Positions 43,339 through 51,299 of a stretch of DNA of 64,000 bases are shown here, in pieces (within the stretch, counting starts at the first letter, position 1; every line of letters begins with the position of its first letter). The DNA is from Sphingopyxis sp. USTB-05 (GTDB lineage Bacteria > Pseudomonadota > Alphaproteobacteria > Sphingomonadales > Sphingomonadaceae). The notes beneath the pieces were generated by a model. That model ran no database searches, was not told the DNA's origin, and saw nothing but the letters and a program-made list of their open reading frames with translations. Both the position numbers and the translations under genes were made by a program. The stretch spans positions 1,674,001 through 1,738,000 of the forward strand of contig NZ_CP084712.1 of assembly GCF_023822045.1 (NCBI RefSeq), given 5' to 3'.

Positions 43339-44118
43339 TCAGACGGTCGGAAGTTCGGTGTTGAGGGGCATCTTGCCGCTCTTCACCTGTTCGGCGAAGA
43401 TTTCGCGCATCAACTGCAGCGAGAAGAGGTGCGCGAAGATCAGGCCGAGAATGCCGTTCTGCATCAGCTTGCGCAGCACGTCGCCGCGCAGTTCGCGCAG
43501 CTTGTTCTCGTCGACCATCTGGAAGCCGCGATAGACGTAAGGCTTGTCATTGCCTTCCTGCTGGATGGCGACTTCACCGTCCATAAGGAGGTCGGCCTTC
43601 TTCAGCTCTTCCATGAACATGCCGGTGCGCTGACCGGCTTCTTCGAAATTCTTGCAGAATTCGAGCACGGCCTGAACCTGTTCCGACGGCTGACCGTCGA
43701 TAAAGAGGGCGTCGCCCTCGTCGAACTTGCCGAGCGCGCCCGACGTCGGGTCGAAGCACAGCGACAAATCTTCCGAATCGGGCTGAAGACGCGCGAGAAG
43801 GAAGGGGTAACGGCGGATATAGGCCGGGACATAAACCGGATTGTTGAGTTTGCCCGCGTCGTCGACGAAGGTGTTGACGCCCTCGTTCAGGCCCATCAGC
43901 GCGAGCGGAACCGGATTTTCACCCGCCGAGAAGACGATCGGAAAAAAGCGGCAGGCCGACACGAATTCGTCCGACGTCAGCGGGATGGCGTGCTGGCCCA
44001 CGAGGAATTCGGCGCTTTCGAGAGGGCGGGCGTGGAAATCGGCATGCTCGACGCTCGAAAGCGGAACGAGGTCGTTGTAGAACAGCGGCAGATTGGCAGG
44101 TGCGGGCGCGGTGGCCAT
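43339..44118 (-). CDS. SapC family protein
   Basis: A 259-residue protein (MATAPAPANLPLFYNDLVPL) of the SapC family, named for S-layer-linked genes. It shows the family segment FYNDLVPLSS ... FLVGQHAIPLTSDEFVSACR, then FPIVFSAGENPVPLALMGLN, with DEGDALFIDGQPSEQVQ in the middle and the C-terminal MREIFAEQVKSGKMPLN. SapC genes often accompany TonB-receptor, tryptophan-halogenase-like and cupin/AspH-like genes in carbohydrate-utilisation clusters of Caulobacterales and Sphingomonadales. Here it is isolated from such genes, except for an AspH-type gene 5 kb away. Function unknown. Confidence 0.88.
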   Translation of the reverse strand: MATAPAPANLPLFYNDLVPLSSVEHADFHARPLESAEFLVGQHAIPLTSDEFVSACRFFPIVFSAGENPVPLALMGLNEGVNTFVDDAGKLNNPVYVPAYIRRYPFLLARLQPDSEDLSLCFDPTSGALGKFDEGDALFIDGQPSEQVQAVLEFCKNFEEAGQRTGMFMEELKKADLLMDGEVAIQQEGNDKPYVYRGFQMVDENKLRELRGDVLRKLMQNGILGLIFAHLFSLQLMREIFAEQVKSGKMPLNTELPTV

Positions 44119-44244
44119 GTTTGAACTCCGGTAAAGGTCCCGAAGCTCGGGACGAAAAGGATAAAGCGCCTTATTGACCCGCGTCGCGCGGCGCAAGAGG
44201 GCGATGACAGGGGGCGATCTGCGGCCCGCCTTGCTGCGCGATGA

Positions 44245-45669
44245 TCAGGCGACGAGTTTGCCGGGATTAAGGAGGCCCGCCGGATCAAGCCCGGCCTTTA
44301 CCCCGCGCAGCGCGGACAGGCGCGCCGGGCTGTCCAGTTCGGCCAGGATATCGCGCTTCATCTGGCCAATGCCATGTTCGGCCGAGATCGAGCCCCCGAG
44401 TTCGAGGACGTGCGAATAGACCAGCCGGCTGACTGCGGCGCCATGTTCGGCAAGCCAGGTCGCGCCGTCGACGCCGATGGGCGGCTGGACATGATGATGG
44501 ACATTGCCGTCGCCAAGATGCCCGAACGACAGGGCGCGCACGCCGGGAAAGGCCGCGGCCAGTCGTGCCGGATTGTCGGCGATGAAAGCTGGCATCAGGT
44601 CGACGGGCACGCTGATGTCATGCTGCAACGCCGGGCCTTCGGCGCGCTCGGCTTCGGAGATGGAATCGCGCAGACGCCAGAAATCCTCGCTCTCGCGATC
44701 GCTCTTGGCAATCACGACATCGCGGATCAGCCCGGTGTCGAGCGCCGCCGCGAGTTGCGCTTCAAGGGCTTCGCCCAAGGCCCGCTCGTCTTCCCCCGCG
44801 AGTTCGAGCAGGACATACCATGGCTGCGCGGCAGCAAGCGGCGCGCGCGTCTGGGGGATATGGCGCAGCACCGCGTCGAGACAGCTATGCGGGATCAGCT
44901 CAAACCCCTCCAGCTCGCGCCCGATCGCCGCATCGACGCGGCGCAGCAGCAGCAGCGCGCTTTCGGGCGAATCGATCCCGATCCACGCCGTCCGCCGCGC
45001 GGCAGCCGCGGGGACGAGGCGCAGCGACGCGGCAGTCACAATGCCCAGCGTTCCTTCGGCGCCGCAGAGCAGGTGCCGCAGGTCATAGCCGCGATTGTCC
45101 TTTTTGAGCGGGGCCAGGCCGTCGAAGATACTGCCGTCGGGCAGAACCGCTTCGACACCAAGCGTCAGCGCGCGCATCGATCCGTGACGCAGTACCTGCG
45201 TGCCGCCGGCGTTGGTCGACACCAGCCCGCCGATCGTCGCCGAGCCCTTTCCGCCAAGAGTGAGCGGGAAGCGGAGCCCGTGCGCCAGGACCGCGTTATG
45301 GAAGTTCTCCAGAATTACGCCCGCTTCGGCGATGGCGAGCTGCGCCGCTTCGTCGATGTGGCGTATCCGGTTCATGCGCCGCAGACTGAGCAGCAACTGG
45401 TCGCCGCTGGCGTCGGGGGTGGCGCCGCCGACCATACCGCTGTTGCCGCCCTGGGGAACCAGCGCGACCTTCGCCTCGGCGCACAGGCGCACGATGGCGG
45501 CGACTTCGCCAGTGGTGGCGGGCGAGAGCATTGCGGCGGCGCGGCCATGATATTTGCCGCGCCAGTCAGTCAGCCAGGGCGCCATCGCATCGGGGTCGAC
45601 GCTATAGCCCTTTGGGCCGAGCAGCGTTGCGAAGGCGTCGAGCAGCGATGCAGATGGCGGGCGCGTCAT
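44245..45669 (-). CDS. FAD-linked oxidase (GlcD / D-2-hydroxyacid dehydrogenase type)
   Basis: A 474-residue flavoprotein of the VAO family starting at ATG 45669 (MTRPPSASLLDAFATLLGPK). The FAD-binding PQGGNSGMVGGATPD and LGGKGSATIGGLVSTNAGGT lie in the N-terminal half; the C-terminal substrate domain has SFGHLGDGNVHHHVQPP and ISAEHGIGQMKRD, with metal-binding histidines. Members oxidise D-lactate, D-2-hydroxyglutarate or glycolate. The precise substrate is open, though D-2-hydroxyglutarate dehydrogenases share this exact plan. It is a single gene between sapC and a secreted hypothetical. Confidence 0.9.
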   Translation of the reverse strand: MTRPPSASLLDAFATLLGPKGYSVDPDAMAPWLTDWRGKYHGRAAAMLSPATTGEVAAIVRLCAEAKVALVPQGGNSGMVGGATPDASGDQLLLSLRRMNRIRHIDEAAQLAIAEAGVILENFHNAVLAHGLRFPLTLGGKGSATIGGLVSTNAGGTQVLRHGSMRALTLGVEAVLPDGSIFDGLAPLKKDNRGYDLRHLLCGAEGTLGIVTAASLRLVPAAAARRTAWIGIDSPESALLLLRRVDAAIGRELEGFELIPHSCLDAVLRHIPQTRAPLAAAQPWYVLLELAGEDERALGEALEAQLAAALDTGLIRDVVIAKSDRESEDFWRLRDSISEAERAEGPALQHDISVPVDLMPAFIADNPARLAAAFPGVRALSFGHLGDGNVHHHVQPPIGVDGATWLAEHGAAVSRLVYSHVLELGGSISAEHGIGQMKRDILAELDSPARLSALRGVKAGLDPAGLLNPGKLVA

Positions 45670-45857
45670 GCCGGTCCACTCCGGAAATTCCCCGGTCCAT
45701 AAGCTGACGCGGGTTGGCAACAGTTCATTTGATGTTCAATCATCCTTGTTAAAAGGGGCGATGGACGAATAGTGTCATTTCGTCCAGCGGGATGGACGCG
45801 GGAGCCACGGGTGAGCGAAATCTTCGGTCATGATGCCAAAGGAGCGGCGGCGGAGCT

Positions 45858-46382
45858 GTGCTGACGGCGGCATTCCTGTGGTTCGTGGCCGCTGCGCCCG
45901 CGGCAGACGCGGCAGTGCCTGCCGGCGCGCCGGAGCCTTTGGTCGCGATTTCCCCGCCGACCGCCGATCAGGCGTCTTCTTTTTGGCAGGTGGTGATCGA
46001 GCAGCAGCTTATCATTCGCGTCCCGGCCCAGCGTTCGCAGCTCAACAATTTCGCCGCGGGACCCTCGATGTCCAAGCGCGCGACCGAAATGCCGATCGTC
46101 TGGAAAGAGAAAAAAGCGCCCAAATGCGTTGCCATGCGTAACATATTGGGGATGCAGGCGGTGCAGCGCGACAGCATCGACATCATCACGCGGCAGAAGC
46201 AGCGGCTGCGAGCGCAGCTCAACCGTGGTTGCCGCGCACTCGACTTCTATGCCGGTTTCTACATGCAGGGCAGCAAGGACGGAAAGCTCTGCGAGGATCG
46301 CGATCAAATCCACGCGCGGACCGGCGCAAAGTGCGAGATCGACAAATTCCGCTTGATGGTTCCGGTCCGCGAAGACGATTAA
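45858..46382 (+). CDS. Secreted hypothetical protein with four cysteines
   Basis: GTG 45858 opens a 174-residue frame; a stop at 45831 in the same frame excludes earlier starts. The N-terminus (LTAAFLWFVAAAPAADAAVP) is a cleavable signal peptide. The mature part has a basic middle and four cysteines (KAPKCVAM, NRGCRALDF, GKLCEDRD, GAKCEIDKF), suggesting two disulfides in the periplasm. The phrase VIEQQLIIRVP leads the mature domain. I recognise no family. It precedes the helicase gene by 115 nt. Confidence 0.68.
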   Translation: MLTAAFLWFVAAAPAADAAVPAGAPEPLVAISPPTADQASSFWQVVIEQQLIIRVPAQRSQLNNFAAGPSMSKRATEMPIVWKEKKAPKCVAMRNILGMQAVQRDSIDIITRQKQRLRAQLNRGCRALDFYAGFYMQGSKDGKLCEDRDQIHARTGAKCEIDKFRLMVPVREDD

Positions 46383-46497
46383 TTGGGTCTATAGCGGCCT
46401 TTCCTTGACTTTTCCTCGCCATTTGCCCAATGGCCGCGGCAACGTCCGCCTGCGTGGGAGGCAGGACGCCAATTCTTTTTCCGGACATGATGATCTT

Positions 46498-47883
46498 ATG
46501 AAATTTGCCGACATCGGCCTTTCCGACGAACTTTTGCGCGCGATCGACGAGTCGGGCTATAATGAAGCGACCCCGATCCAGGCGGGAGTCATCCCGTCGG
46601 TGCTGATGATGCGCGACATCATCGGCATCGCCCAGACGGGCACCGGCAAGACCGCGTCGTTCGTGCTGCCGATGATCGACATCCTTGCCCACGGCCGCGC
46701 CCGTGCGCTGATGCCGCGATCGCTGATCCTCGCACCGACGCGTGAGCTTGCTGCGCAGGTCGCTGAAAACTTTGAAAAATACGGCAAATATCACAAGCTC
46801 TCGATGGCGCTGCTGATTGGTGGCGTCCAGATGGGCGATCAGGTGAAAGCGCTTGAAAAGGGTGTCGACGTGCTGATCGCGACGCCCGGCCGCCTGATGG
46901 ACCTGTTCGAACGCGGCAAGATCCTGCTGACCGGTTGCAACCTGCTGGTGATCGACGAAGCCGACCGCATGCTCGACATGGGGTTCATTCCGGACATCGA
47001 GAATATCTGCACCAAGCTGCCGGCGACTCGGCAGACCTTGCTCTTCTCGGCAACGATGCCGCCGCCGATCAAGAAGCTGGCCGACAAATTCCTGTCGAAC
47101 CCGAAGACGATCGAAGTCGCGCGCCCGGCGAGCCGGAACGAGAATATCGAGCAATTCCTGGTCAAGACATCGGAACGCAGCAAGCGCGACACGCTCCGCG
47201 ATCTGCTCGAAGCCGAAGATATCGGGACCGCCATCATCTTCTGCAATCGCAAGACGACGGTGCGCGAGCTGGCGAAATCGCTGCAGCGTCATCGTTACAA
47301 GGCGGGGGAGATCCATGGCGACATGGACCAATCGAGCCGCATCGCCGAACTCGACCGGTTCAAGGCGGGCACGATCAACATATTGGTCGCATCGGACGTC
47401 GCGGCGCGCGGTCTCGACGTCAAGGGCGTCAGTCACGTCTTCAACTTCGATGCACCCTGGCATCCGGACGATTATGTCCACCGCATCGGCCGTACCGGCC
47501 GTGCGGGCGCCAAGGGACGGGCGTTCACGCTGGTCACGCCGTCGGATGACGAGGCGATCGACAATATCCAGAAGCTGACCGGCTACAAGATTCCGATCCA
47601 TAGCGGCGGCGCGGCGGCTGATGTCGCCAAACCCGATCGCGAAGAGGAAGAAGCCGAACCGCGGCGCGCCCGTTCGGCGCGCGGTGGACGCGGCAAAGCT
47701 GCAGCGAAGCCCGAAAAGGCGCCCGCCCGTCCGGCTCCGGCCGCCGAAGCGCAGCCGCGCGAAGACCGGAAGCCGCGCAATGATCGCAAACCCGCACCGG
47801 CGCGGCAAGACGATCTGGACGGTCCCGACGACGGCTGGAACGGCCCGATGCCAGGATTTCTGTCCGTCGGTTTCGGTAACTGA
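46498..47883 (+). CDS. rhlE: DEAD-box RNA helicase, RhlE-like
   Basis: A 461-residue ATP-dependent RNA helicase starting at ATG 46498 (MKFADIGLSDELLRAIDESG). All motifs are present: Q motif ATPIQAGVIPSVL, Walker A AQTGTGKT, PTRELAAQV, DEAD (VIDEADRMLDMGF), SAT, and in domain 2 ASDVAARGLD and HRIGRTGRAG. The C-terminal 90 residues are a low-complexity Arg/Ala/Pro/Lys-rich tail (EPRRARSARGGRGKAAAKPE), the usual RNA-binding extension, ending GPMPGFLSVGFGN. A role in ribosome assembly or RNA decay is likely. Confidence 0.93.
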   Translation: MKFADIGLSDELLRAIDESGYNEATPIQAGVIPSVLMMRDIIGIAQTGTGKTASFVLPMIDILAHGRARALMPRSLILAPTRELAAQVAENFEKYGKYHKLSMALLIGGVQMGDQVKALEKGVDVLIATPGRLMDLFERGKILLTGCNLLVIDEADRMLDMGFIPDIENICTKLPATRQTLLFSATMPPPIKKLADKFLSNPKTIEVARPASRNENIEQFLVKTSERSKRDTLRDLLEAEDIGTAIIFCNRKTTVRELAKSLQRHRYKAGEIHGDMDQSSRIAELDRFKAGTINILVASDVAARGLDVKGVSHVFNFDAPWHPDDYVHRIGRTGRAGAKGRAFTLVTPSDDEAIDNIQKLTGYKIPIHSGGAAADVAKPDREEEEAEPRRARSARGGRGKAAAKPEKAPARPAPAAEAQPREDRKPRNDRKPAPARQDDLDGPDDGWNGPMPGFLSVGFGN

Positions 47884-47907
47884 CGCCGAGCGGAAAGGAC
47901 GTGCCGG

Positions 47908-48924
47908 TCAGAGTTTGACCAGCATCTTTCCCATATTGCCGCCAGAGAACAGGCCTAGGAAAGCGTCGGGTGCCGACGCCAACCCATCGTGCACCGTTTC
48001 GCGCATCGTCACCGCGCCGCTTGCAATGAGCCCGCCCATGTCGGCGTAGAATTCTTCCATGCATTCGATGAACTGGTCGGTGTAGATAAAGCCTTCCATC
48101 CGGATCCGGGCCGGAATCGAGCGGATGATATATTTCATCTCTTGCGGCTTCGCATCATTGTAGACGTCGATCATGCCGCAGATCGCAAAGCGCGCAAAAT
48201 CATTCGCCGTCGCAAAAGCTGCGTCGAGATGCTCGCCGCCGACATTGTCGAAATAGACGTCGATGCCGGGTTTTCCGAGGCGTTCGAGCGTAGCGGCGAG
48301 TTGAGGGAGGACAGGCCCAGCCTTGTAATCGATCGCCGCATCGGCGCCGAGATCGAGGACCCACGCGCATTTGTCCGCGCCGCCAGCAGAGCCGATGACG
48401 GTCATTTCGCGCGCCTTGGCGATTTGCACTACCGCCGAACCGACCGCGCCCGCGGCGGCGGACACGAAGATCGTATCGCCGGGCTTGGCTGCGGCGACGC
48501 GGAGCAGACCGATCCATGCCGTCCCGCCGGTCAGCCCCATATTGTGCAGGAAGGTTTGCGGGGTCAGCCCGGCCGCGAGCATGTCGGCGGGCAGCTTGTT
48601 CGGCATCATGTCCAGACCGATGACGCCGCCGTCGCGCCAGCCGCCCATATGGAGGATCAGGTCGCCCGGCGCGAAGCCCTCCATCGCGCTTTCAACGACC
48701 TCGCCAATCGCACCGCCGGTCATTGGCTGATCGAGCTGGAAACTTGCGGCGTAGCTTTTGGCGTCGTTCATCCGCCCGCGCATATACGGGTCGACTGACA
48801 GCCAGAGATTGCGGATACGAAGCTGGTCCTTTTCGAGCGGCCCGTCGGGCGCCTCCCGCAACGCAAAATTGTCGATCGTCGGCAGCGTGTGCGGACGACT
48901 GGTCAAATGCCATGCCTTAGCCAT
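47908..48924 (-). CDS. NADP-dependent oxidoreductase, prostaglandin reductase/2-alkenal reductase type
   Basis: A 338-residue zinc-independent MDR starting at ATG 48924 (MAKAWHLTSRPHTLPTIDNF). The family signatures are LWLSVDPYMRGRMND, GLTGGTAWIGLLRV, VSAAAGAVGSAVVQIAKARE and DVYFDNVGGEHLDAAF. Such enzymes reduce alpha,beta-unsaturated aldehydes and ketones (curcumin/alkenal reductases). It is convergent with the helicase gene and its upstream region holds tRNA-Ala on the other strand. Confidence 0.92.
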   Translation of the reverse strand: MAKAWHLTSRPHTLPTIDNFALREAPDGPLEKDQLRIRNLWLSVDPYMRGRMNDAKSYAASFQLDQPMTGGAIGEVVESAMEGFAPGDLILHMGGWRDGGVIGLDMMPNKLPADMLAAGLTPQTFLHNMGLTGGTAWIGLLRVAAAKPGDTIFVSAAAGAVGSAVVQIAKAREMTVIGSAGGADKCAWVLDLGADAAIDYKAGPVLPQLAATLERLGKPGIDVYFDNVGGEHLDAAFATANDFARFAICGMIDVYNDAKPQEMKYIIRSIPARIRMEGFIYTDQFIECMEEFYADMGGLIASGAVTMRETVHDGLASAPDAFLGLFSGGNMGKMLVKL

Positions 48925-49020
48925 CGGAAACCCCCATTCCCAATTTCGCCGGCGCGGGTGGCGGTCGTCAGAAAAGCCGTTGCCACCGCCAATCGGCGTC
49001 GTTAAGACCCTGCCGGTCGC

Positions 49021-49096
49021 GGGGCCGTAGCTCAGATGGGAGAGCGCTGCAATCGCACTGCAGAGGTCAGGGGTTCGATTCCCCTCGGCTCCACCA
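49021..49096 (+). tRNA. tRNA-Ala (CGC)
   Basis: A 76-nt tRNA with acceptor GGGGCCG/CGGCUCC that includes the G3-U70 identity pair for alanine, an encoded CCA, D arm AGCTCAGATGGGAGAGC, T arm GGGGTTCGATTCCCC, and an anticodon arm CTGCA-loop-TGCAG with CGC at 34-36. It stands alone, upstream of a gene-free 117 nt. Confidence 0.93.
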
Positions 49097-49213
49097 GCGA
49101 CCCTTCCGACCAATCAGCCTGCAAAATCGCGAATTGACATAGATCGAGGCGCAAGCGTTCGCGCCGATAAAGCCGTCATGCGTGGCTATGACATTCAGTC
49201 CCGCTCCGATATT

Positions 49214-50263
49214 TCATTGCTCGGAATAATTATCGATCGCGGAGAAAATGCGGGTCAACTGCTCGCGTTCGGAGGAATCGATATCGGGACGCCAGATTTC
49301 AAAAAGCAGGATCGTGCGATCAGCGTTGCCGCGATTCCACGCTTCATGTTCGAAACTGTCGTCGAAAATCAATAGCTCGCCCTCACGCCAGTTGCGCGTT
49401 TCAGGTCCTACACGCAGCGCGCAGTCATCGGGCACGATTAGCGGCAGATGACATATCAGGCGGGTGTTGAGCATGCCATAATGTGGCTGGATGTGCGTCC
49501 CGGGGGTGAGGCGGGAAAATAGCGCGAGCGGCGCGCGGCCCGGGATTATCGGCTGCGGCGCCAGCGCGAGAGCCGCGAGCGTGCCGGGACAAAGCAGCTC
49601 CATTCCATCGGCAACCGCGCCGTCCTTCCACAGCCAAGCTGCCCCCCAGTCGGGCTTGTCGAGCAATGGATTGTTCGGCGGCGGGCGATCGGGGCTGGCC
49701 GTAACATAGGGCCCAAAGCGGTCCGATGCATTGTCGATCAGCGCCCGCAGCTCGTTCCTGATCGTATCTGTGGCTGCCTCCAAGGTGGGAACCCACTCGA
49801 AATCCGCCCGATCGAAAAACGGGCGCTGGGCCAGACCCGGAAAATAGAACATGCTGGGTTGCTGCAGATAGATCTGCTGATCGCCCGCAAGAATGCGGAG
49901 TGCCTCCGCTACCCGCGGCGTTGCCGTCCTGGCGTCGATTCCAGCGTCGCGCAATTGCCCGAAAAGATGGTCGGTGAAGGCACGTTCCGATGTCGTCAGG
50001 AATTGCTCGGCGCGATCGAGCCCCGCGCGAAGCGACATCGGGACGCTACCTGCATTGGCCGCGGTCCCCAACGCGAGACGGTAGAAGGTGGCGGCCGCGC
50101 GGTGATCCTGTAAACGGCGCTGAAGTTCCGCCATGGCAAGAATGGCTGCGATATTTCCGCGGTCGATGCGAATTGCGGTCGTCAGTGCGGCACCCTCGGC
50201 CGCTGTGTCGCCGCGGCGCTGTGCGTCGCGTAATTGTTCTAGCCATGTCGTCTGCTGCGTCAT
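49214..50263 (-). CDS. Aspartyl/asparaginyl beta-hydroxylase with N-terminal TPR-like helices
   Basis: A 349-residue protein. Residues 1-110 are helical repeats (LRDAQRRGDTAAEGAALTTA, then AILAMAELQRRLQDHRAAAT), followed by a 2-oxoglutarate/Fe(II) dioxygenase-like domain of the Asp/Arg hydroxylase family. Iron ligands are likely His in TPGTHIQPHYGMLNTRLICH and in DDSFEHEAWNRGN; the RxI/L anchor follows in NADRTILLFEIWRP. Bacterial members hydroxylate protein or small-molecule substrates such as lipid A or peptide aspartates. The TPR section suggests a protein partner. It is a single gene between tRNA-Ala and a DUF4349 gene. Confidence 0.85.
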   Translation of the reverse strand: MTQQTTWLEQLRDAQRRGDTAAEGAALTTAIRIDRGNIAAILAMAELQRRLQDHRAAATFYRLALGTAANAGSVPMSLRAGLDRAEQFLTTSERAFTDHLFGQLRDAGIDARTATPRVAEALRILAGDQQIYLQQPSMFYFPGLAQRPFFDRADFEWVPTLEAATDTIRNELRALIDNASDRFGPYVTASPDRPPPNNPLLDKPDWGAAWLWKDGAVADGMELLCPGTLAALALAPQPIIPGRAPLALFSRLTPGTHIQPHYGMLNTRLICHLPLIVPDDCALRVGPETRNWREGELLIFDDSFEHEAWNRGNADRTILLFEIWRPDIDSSEREQLTRIFSAIDNYSEQ

Positions 50264-50315
50264 GGCTCAGCCATAACGCAGCATCGGACCTTTGCAAGCG
50301 ACGCCCTTTTGTGCG

Positions 50316-51224
50316 TCAGCCGGCGGGAGGAGCGGCGGGGTCGACGGCGTCAGGCTTTTCGCGCATCTGCCGGCGGACGGCGACCATGAACCGGCTGCGC
50401 CAGAAAGCGGCGATCAGGGCGAGGATAAGCGCCCACGGGAGCAACGCGGCGGCGAGCGTTAGGACGAAGCTAAGCGCAGTGCTGCCGCTGCGCATCAGCG
50501 TTTCGCCGGCGCTGGCGAAGGGATTTTCATGGCCGATGCCGGGAAGGCCGCCGTCGCTCGCATAATTGAACGCGACGCTGGTCCATGCGATGCGCGCTTC
50601 GCCGCTGCGGCGGGCCTGGCGTTCGTTGCCGATCTCCCCGCGCAATTGGTTGATCTGTGCCAGCAATTCAGCGCGCTCCCGCTTTTCGAGGCCGCCCGCC
50701 TTAAGCCGTTCTTCCAGTCGAGCGATTTCGGCTTCGGATCCCGCGCTGCGCTGTTGCGAGGCGAGGATTTCGGTGCCGACATCTTCGCCCGCGACGCTGG
50801 CATCGGCGAGCACGCCCTCAGCCTTTTCGACGCTGGCGATCGCATTGGCGCCGAACTTGCGCGCGATGCCGGGATCGAGCTTGAACTGCGTCTGCGCCTC
50901 GACGAGCTTCTCGTCGGTTAGCTGATAGCGGACGTCGACGATACGGCAGCGCTGGATGCCCAGCGTTTCGCAGGCGGCGGCATGTTCTTCCTGAACTTTG
51001 GAAATGCGGTCGTCCGCGAGGCGAAAGGTATAGGCATAGTCGAACGCAACGCCGGGAGCGGTTTCGATGCCGATCCGGGGGGTGGCAGCGGCGTCCGCCG
51101 CTTCTTCGGCCAGGGCAGGGGACTCGCTATTGGTGGAGTTTGAAATGCTCGCATCTTCGGCCGATTTTTCCGAGCAGCCGATCAGGGCGAGCGCCATCGC
51201 GCCCGCTAAGAGCTTATTTCGCAT
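50316..51224 (-). CDS. DUF4349 lipoprotein with coiled coil and membrane anchor
   Basis: A 302-residue protein starting at ATG 51224 (MRNKLLAGAMALALIGC) with a lipobox LIGC (Cys17). The DUF4349 core (GVAFDYAYTFRLADDRISKV, CRIVDVRYQLTDE) is followed by a long coiled coil (AEIARLEERLKAGGLEKRER, AELLAQINQLRGEIGNERQA), a further beta segment and a C-terminal helix (LSFVLTLAAALLPWALILAL) with a basic tail. It is thus lipid-anchored and membrane-spanning. Function unknown. UvrD-type helicase lies upstream with 75 nt between. Confidence 0.82.
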   Translation of the reverse strand: MRNKLLAGAMALALIGCSEKSAEDASISNSTNSESPALAEEAADAAATPRIGIETAPGVAFDYAYTFRLADDRISKVQEEHAAACETLGIQRCRIVDVRYQLTDEKLVEAQTQFKLDPGIARKFGANAIASVEKAEGVLADASVAGEDVGTEILASQQRSAGSEAEIARLEERLKAGGLEKRERAELLAQINQLRGEIGNERQARRSGEARIAWTSVAFNYASDGGLPGIGHENPFASAGETLMRSGSTALSFVLTLAAALLPWALILALIAAFWRSRFMVAVRRQMREKPDAVDPAAPPAG

Positions 51225-51299
51225 GCAGATTCTCCCAAAACGCGACTCGTTGGCCGCATGGGATGGCATATCATAACTAAAGTGGTAGACAATAAGAAA

